Source: Undibacterium sp.
GTDB taxonomy: Bacteria > Pseudomonadota > Gammaproteobacteria > Burkholderiales > Burkholderiaceae_D
NCBI GenBank assembly: GCA_030645915.1
Contig: JAUSNO010000038.1
Location: 234,854-298,853 of the forward strand
Direction: 5' to 3'
Length of the DNA: 64,000 nucleotides
The notes under the pieces are model-generated. The model ran no database searches. It was not told where the DNA came from and saw only the letters and a program-made list of their open reading frames with translations. This document shows, one piece after another, positions 61,111 through 64,000 of the stretch. A program made the position numbers and the translations under genes. Position 1 is the first letter of the stretch, and each line of letters begins with the position of its first letter.

Positions 61111-61980
61111 ATGCACACCATGAATCAAATGAACATCACCCTGCAGGGACTGCGACCGATTTTAACCAGCGACCTTGAGATCATCAAACGCATCGCCGAT
61201 CTGGTGCAGGCCGAAAAAATCACTCCGATTAATGCGCAAGCGGTCAGGCTAGAAAACGTGCGCTGCGATGCCAACGTAAAGACACAGGTAGAAGCGCAAT
61301 GCCATGCCGCACAACTGGACATCACGCTCGCAGCTGCCGGCCGCCATCTCAGTGATTTCAAGCTGGTGGCGATGGACATGGATTCCACCCTCATCACCAT
61401 AGAATGCATAGACGAAATCGCCGATATGCAGGGCCTGAAACCGCAGGTGTCTGAAATTACCGAAGCGGCCATGCGCGGCGAACTGGAATTTAAAGAAAGC
61501 CTGACACGCAGAGTCGCCCTGCTAAGAGGCCTGGACGCATCGGCGCTGCAAAAAGTCTATGACGAGCGCCTGCAATTGTCATTAGGCGCAGAAGCCATGC
61601 TCAAGGCCATCAAACTCGCCGGCATGAAAACCTTGCTGGTCTCAGGCGGCTTCACCTTCTTTACCGATCACATGAAAGCGCGCTTAGGCCTGGATTACGC
61701 ACACTCGAATGTGCTGGAAATAGACAACGGCAAGCTCACCGGCAAGGTAGTTGGCGGTATCGTCGATGCCGATGAAAAACGTGCGACCGTTGAACGTGTA
61801 TGTGCAGAAATGGGCATCTCGCCAACGCAAGCCATTGTCATGGGTGACGGCGCCAATGATCTTAAAATGATGGGCATCGCGGGCTTATCGGTCGCCTTCC
61901 GCGCCAAACCTGTGGTGCGCGCGCAAGCCGATGTGGCCTTGAATTTTGTCGGGCTTGATGGCGTGCTGAATTTGTTTTAA
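61111..61980 (+). CDS. serB: Phosphoserine phosphatase
   Basis: 289 residues. Haloacid-dehalogenase motif DMDST at 89-93, then VSGGFTFF and MGDGANDLKMM. The N-terminal part is ACT-like. Last step of serine synthesis. It starts eight bases after mfd and is co-transcribed; an ATG at 61120 is an alternative start. Confidence 0.95.
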   Translation: MHTMNQMNITLQGLRPILTSDLEIIKRIADLVQAEKITPINAQAVRLENVRCDANVKTQVEAQCHAAQLDITLAAAGRHLSDFKLVAMDMDSTLITIECIDEIADMQGLKPQVSEITEAAMRGELEFKESLTRRVALLRGLDASALQKVYDERLQLSLGAEAMLKAIKLAGMKTLLVSGGFTFFTDHMKARLGLDYAHSNVLEIDNGKLTGKVVGGIVDADEKRATVERVCAEMGISPTQAIVMGDGANDLKMMGIAGLSVAFRAKPVVRAQADVALNFVGLDGVLNLF

Positions 61981-62147
61981 TGCCTTAGAACCTGGACTAT
62001 TTTTATATACTCCCCTATTTTTACTAAAAAATAAGCCAATTACGTACATAAATAGAGCGCTATAGAAATATACTAGGATAGAGTATGATCAGTTTATTGC
62101 AGCAATCATAAAAAATCAGTACAGATACTTACACTTGGAAGGCAATC

Positions 62148-62510
62148 ATGAATCAAGAATTAGTCTTAGATGAAAAACTCTCCACCTTAAAAAATCTGGC
62201 ATGGCTGCTCTACATTTTTCATGCTGCCAGCCTGGTTTTCTCCATGGGGCTTTTTTCATGGATACCGTTGATCATCAGCTACCTCAAACGCGAAGATGCC
62301 GCCGGCACCTTTGTGTATAGCCACCACACCTGGCAAATACGCTCCTTCTTCTGGTACCTGGTCTGGATGGCGCTAGGCGTTGTGTTGTTCATGACGATTA
62401 TTGGGATTCCCCTTGCGTGGTTGATCTGGGTCGGCGCATGGTGCTGGAAGGCATATCGCCTCATCAAGGGTTTGATGGAGTTGAATGCAAATAAACCTAT
62501 GCCTGTGTAA
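62148..62510 (+). CDS. DUF4870-like small membrane protein
   Basis: 120 residues with three to four hydrophobic helices (LAWLLYIFHAASLVFSMGLF, FFWYLVWMALGVVLFMTIIG, IPLAWLIWVGAWCW) and the YSHHTWQIRSFFW segment common in this family. Function unknown. Confidence 0.7.
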   Translation: MNQELVLDEKLSTLKNLAWLLYIFHAASLVFSMGLFSWIPLIISYLKREDAAGTFVYSHHTWQIRSFFWYLVWMALGVVLFMTIIGIPLAWLIWVGAWCWKAYRLIKGLMELNANKPMPV

Positions 62511-62573
62511 GCTCTCCAGCGCGCAAGCAACGAGACTTATGCATTTGTTCCATGCACGTTTTTGACCAAAATC

Positions 62574-62601
62574 AATAAATAGTACGATCGTACGATTTAT
62601 T
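62574..62601. promoter_or_regulatory. 28-base near-perfect palindrome, TetR-type operator candidate
   Basis: AATAAAT, AG, TACGATCGTA, CG, ATTTATT: only two base pairs break symmetry. It lies about 50 bases before the phosphotransferase-like gene, over its likely promoter. TetR-family regulators of acyl-CoA metabolism use palindromes of this size. Confidence 0.5.
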
Positions 62602-62649
62602 GAGATAAAATAGTCAGCACAAATTAATTACTTTTTTGCTGGAGACAAT

Positions 62650-63720
62650 ATGTTTGAAGAATTCATGGGCACCATGCCTGTCAGCGAGCGCCAACAATTC
62701 AACGTGGGCGCATTAGCCGACTATATGCGACAGCACGTAGAAGGCTTTGACGCCAAACATGCGGGTGATCTAAAAGTAGAGCAATTCAAGGGCGGCCAAT
62801 CGAATCCCACCTTCAAACTCAGCGCCGGCGATCAGCGTTTTGTCATGCGCGCCAAACCCGGCCCAGTCGCCAAATTACTGCCTTCGGCCCATGCCATCGA
62901 GCGCGAATTCAAGGTCATGAATGCCCTGAACAAAGCCGGCTTCCCCGCCGCCAAACAATACGCCTTGTGCACCGATGAAGACGTCATCGGCCGCGCCTTC
63001 TTCATCATGGAATTTGTCGATGGCCGCGTGCTGTGGGATCAATCCCTGCCCGGCATGACACCAACTCAACGGGCAGAAATTTATGACGAGATGAACCGCG
63101 TCATTGCCCAATTGCACACCATCGATTACGCCGCGATCGGTCTGGCAGATTACGGCAAGCCGGGCAATTATTTTTCCCGCCAGATCGATCGCTGGACCAA
63201 GCAATACCGCGCCTCAGAGACTGAAAAAATCGAAGCCATGGACAATCTGATCGCCTGGCTGCCCGATCACATTCCGGCTGGCGAAGACACCAGTATCGTG
63301 CACGGCGACTATCGCCTTGATAACATGATGTTCCATCCGACCGAACCACGCATACTCGCCCTGCTCGATTGGGAACTCTCGACACTTGGGCATCCTTTAG
63401 CTGATTTCTCTTACCACTGCATGACCTGGCATGTAACACCCGGCCAGTTCCGCGGCATTGCAGGCCTAGATCACAAGGCGCTCGGCATCCCTAGCGAAAA
63501 AGACTACATCGCCAAGTATTGCGAACGCACCGGCAAGACCATACGCGACGAAGATTTCAATTTCTATCTGGCCTACAACCTGTTCCGCATGGCTGGCATT
63601 TTGCAAGGCATCATGAAGCGCTATGTCGATGGGACCGCATCCAGCGCACAAGCCAAAAAATCAGGCGAGGCGGCAAGACCAATGGCTGAATTGGGCTGGA
63701 GTTACGCCAATAAAAGCTGA
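62650..63720 (+). CDS. Aminoglycoside-phosphotransferase-fold protein, acyl-CoA-linked type
   Basis: 356 residues. GGQSNPTFKL for nucleotide binding, SIVHGDYRLDNMMFHPTEPR as catalytic loop, and LALLDWELSTLGHPLADFSY as metal site match the kinase-like family usually encoded with acyl-CoA dehydrogenases. Substrate unknown. GGAGACA precedes the ATG. Likely under control of the upstream palindrome. Confidence 0.85.
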   Translation: MFEEFMGTMPVSERQQFNVGALADYMRQHVEGFDAKHAGDLKVEQFKGGQSNPTFKLSAGDQRFVMRAKPGPVAKLLPSAHAIEREFKVMNALNKAGFPAAKQYALCTDEDVIGRAFFIMEFVDGRVLWDQSLPGMTPTQRAEIYDEMNRVIAQLHTIDYAAIGLADYGKPGNYFSRQIDRWTKQYRASETEKIEAMDNLIAWLPDHIPAGEDTSIVHGDYRLDNMMFHPTEPRILALLDWELSTLGHPLADFSYHCMTWHVTPGQFRGIAGLDHKALGIPSEKDYIAKYCERTGKTIRDEDFNFYLAYNLFRMAGILQGIMKRYVDGTASSAQAKKSGEAARPMAELGWSYANKS

Positions 63721-63739
63721 ACTTCTCTGAATCAGGATA

Positions 63740-63766
63740 GCCATTGGTTTTTTTCCGACCAATGGC
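63740..63766. terminator. Hairpin after the phosphotransferase-like gene
   Basis: GCCATTGGT and ACCAATGGC pair around a T-rich loop, 20 bases after the stop. The T-run is in the loop, so termination is only probable. Confidence 0.5.
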
Positions 63767-63845
63767 CTGGTCAATGACCTAGTTCAGCATCACTTCCCAG
63801 TTTTTGCTTTCATCTCAAAAATGACTGCATCGTTTTGACATTTAG

Positions 63846-63968
63846 GGCTCGTTAGGAAAAAAATGGATTTTTTATCGGACATGGCTGGATGCAATGCAAG
63901 GCGTTCGACGCGCCGCAGTGCGCCAGTGATGTCCAGATAAAAAGTTCAGGTTATTTCCTAACGAATCC
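63846..63968. repeat. MITE-like element with GGNTCGTTAGGAAA ends
   Basis: GGCTCGTTAGGAAA (63846-63859) and TTTCCTAACGAATCC (63954-63968) are inverted copies with one change, 94 bases apart. The inside has no coding frame. No clear target duplication was found. Confidence 0.65.
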
Positions 63969-64000
63969 TAAGCACAAATGTGCAAAGAAAATTAATCAAG

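Noticed and set aside
1..64000. tRNA or rRNA genes
   Set aside because: No tRNA cloverleaf or rRNA segment was noticed; the prophage is not inserted at a tRNA gene, as expected for a transposing phage. A dedicated search was not possible.

Overview
The window comes from a Gram-negative betaproteobacterium, most likely of the Oxalobacteraceae (Herminiimonas/Undibacterium/Janthinobacterium type). This rests on the gene content: a cydP-cydA-cydB-cydX operon behind a GbsR-type regulator, ispD-ispF next to a divergent mfd-serB, an OmpW porin under an FNR-type box, and short palindromic intergenic repeats. The species assignment is inference; no rRNA or tRNA gene was seen.

Layout. 1-4.0 kb: cytochrome bd oxidase operon on the minus strand. 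4.2-9.0 kb: accessory chromosomal genes (an AT-rich coiled-coil membrane protein, a zinc-controlled diguanylate cyclase like DgcZ, a small HTH protein, a 2-oxoglutarate/Fe(II) oxygenase) separated by two repeat families. About 9.06-47.53 kb: a complete-looking transposable (Mu-like) prophage in reverse orientation, with the repressor end on the right. 47.6-51.2 kb: an ORF whose C-terminus is supplied by a MITE, a phospholipase C/P1-nuclease-fold protein, a second copy of the HTH protein, and OmpW. 51.7-55.7 kb: a large two-propeller sensor histidine kinase. 55.7-64 kb: housekeeping genes (DUF4404, ispF, ispD, mfd, serB, a DUF4870-like protein, an aminoglycoside-phosphotransferase-fold protein).

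The prophage has Mu-type control and head genes: c repressor, Ner, transposase A and B, GemA, Mor, gp27/gp28 terminase, DUF935 portal, gpF-like and gpG-like morphogenesis proteins, protease/scaffold, gpT-like major head, and gp36/gp37. Its tail is non-contractile: tail tube, chaperone with a probable -1 frameshift, tape measure and hub, with no sheath. That places it near the B3/D3112-type transposable siphophages. Lysis is encoded by a holin, a transglycosylase endolysin, and Rz with a nested Rz1. The right end carries a Com homologue overlapping a D12-class adenine methylase where Mu has com-mom. Cargo includes a DUF4124 secreted protein, HU, a DksA/TraR zinc finger and a nucleotidyltransferase-like small protein.

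The most unusual signal is a short motif, CGTTAAA (best form GCGTTAAA), found by eye 58 times across the prophage in both orientations, inside genes and between them, against about six times in the 25.5 kb of flanking chromosome. Its core matches the GTTAA repeats that crowd the repressor/early-promoter switch at 46.85-47.00 kb. It may be a genome-wide binding site for a phage protein.
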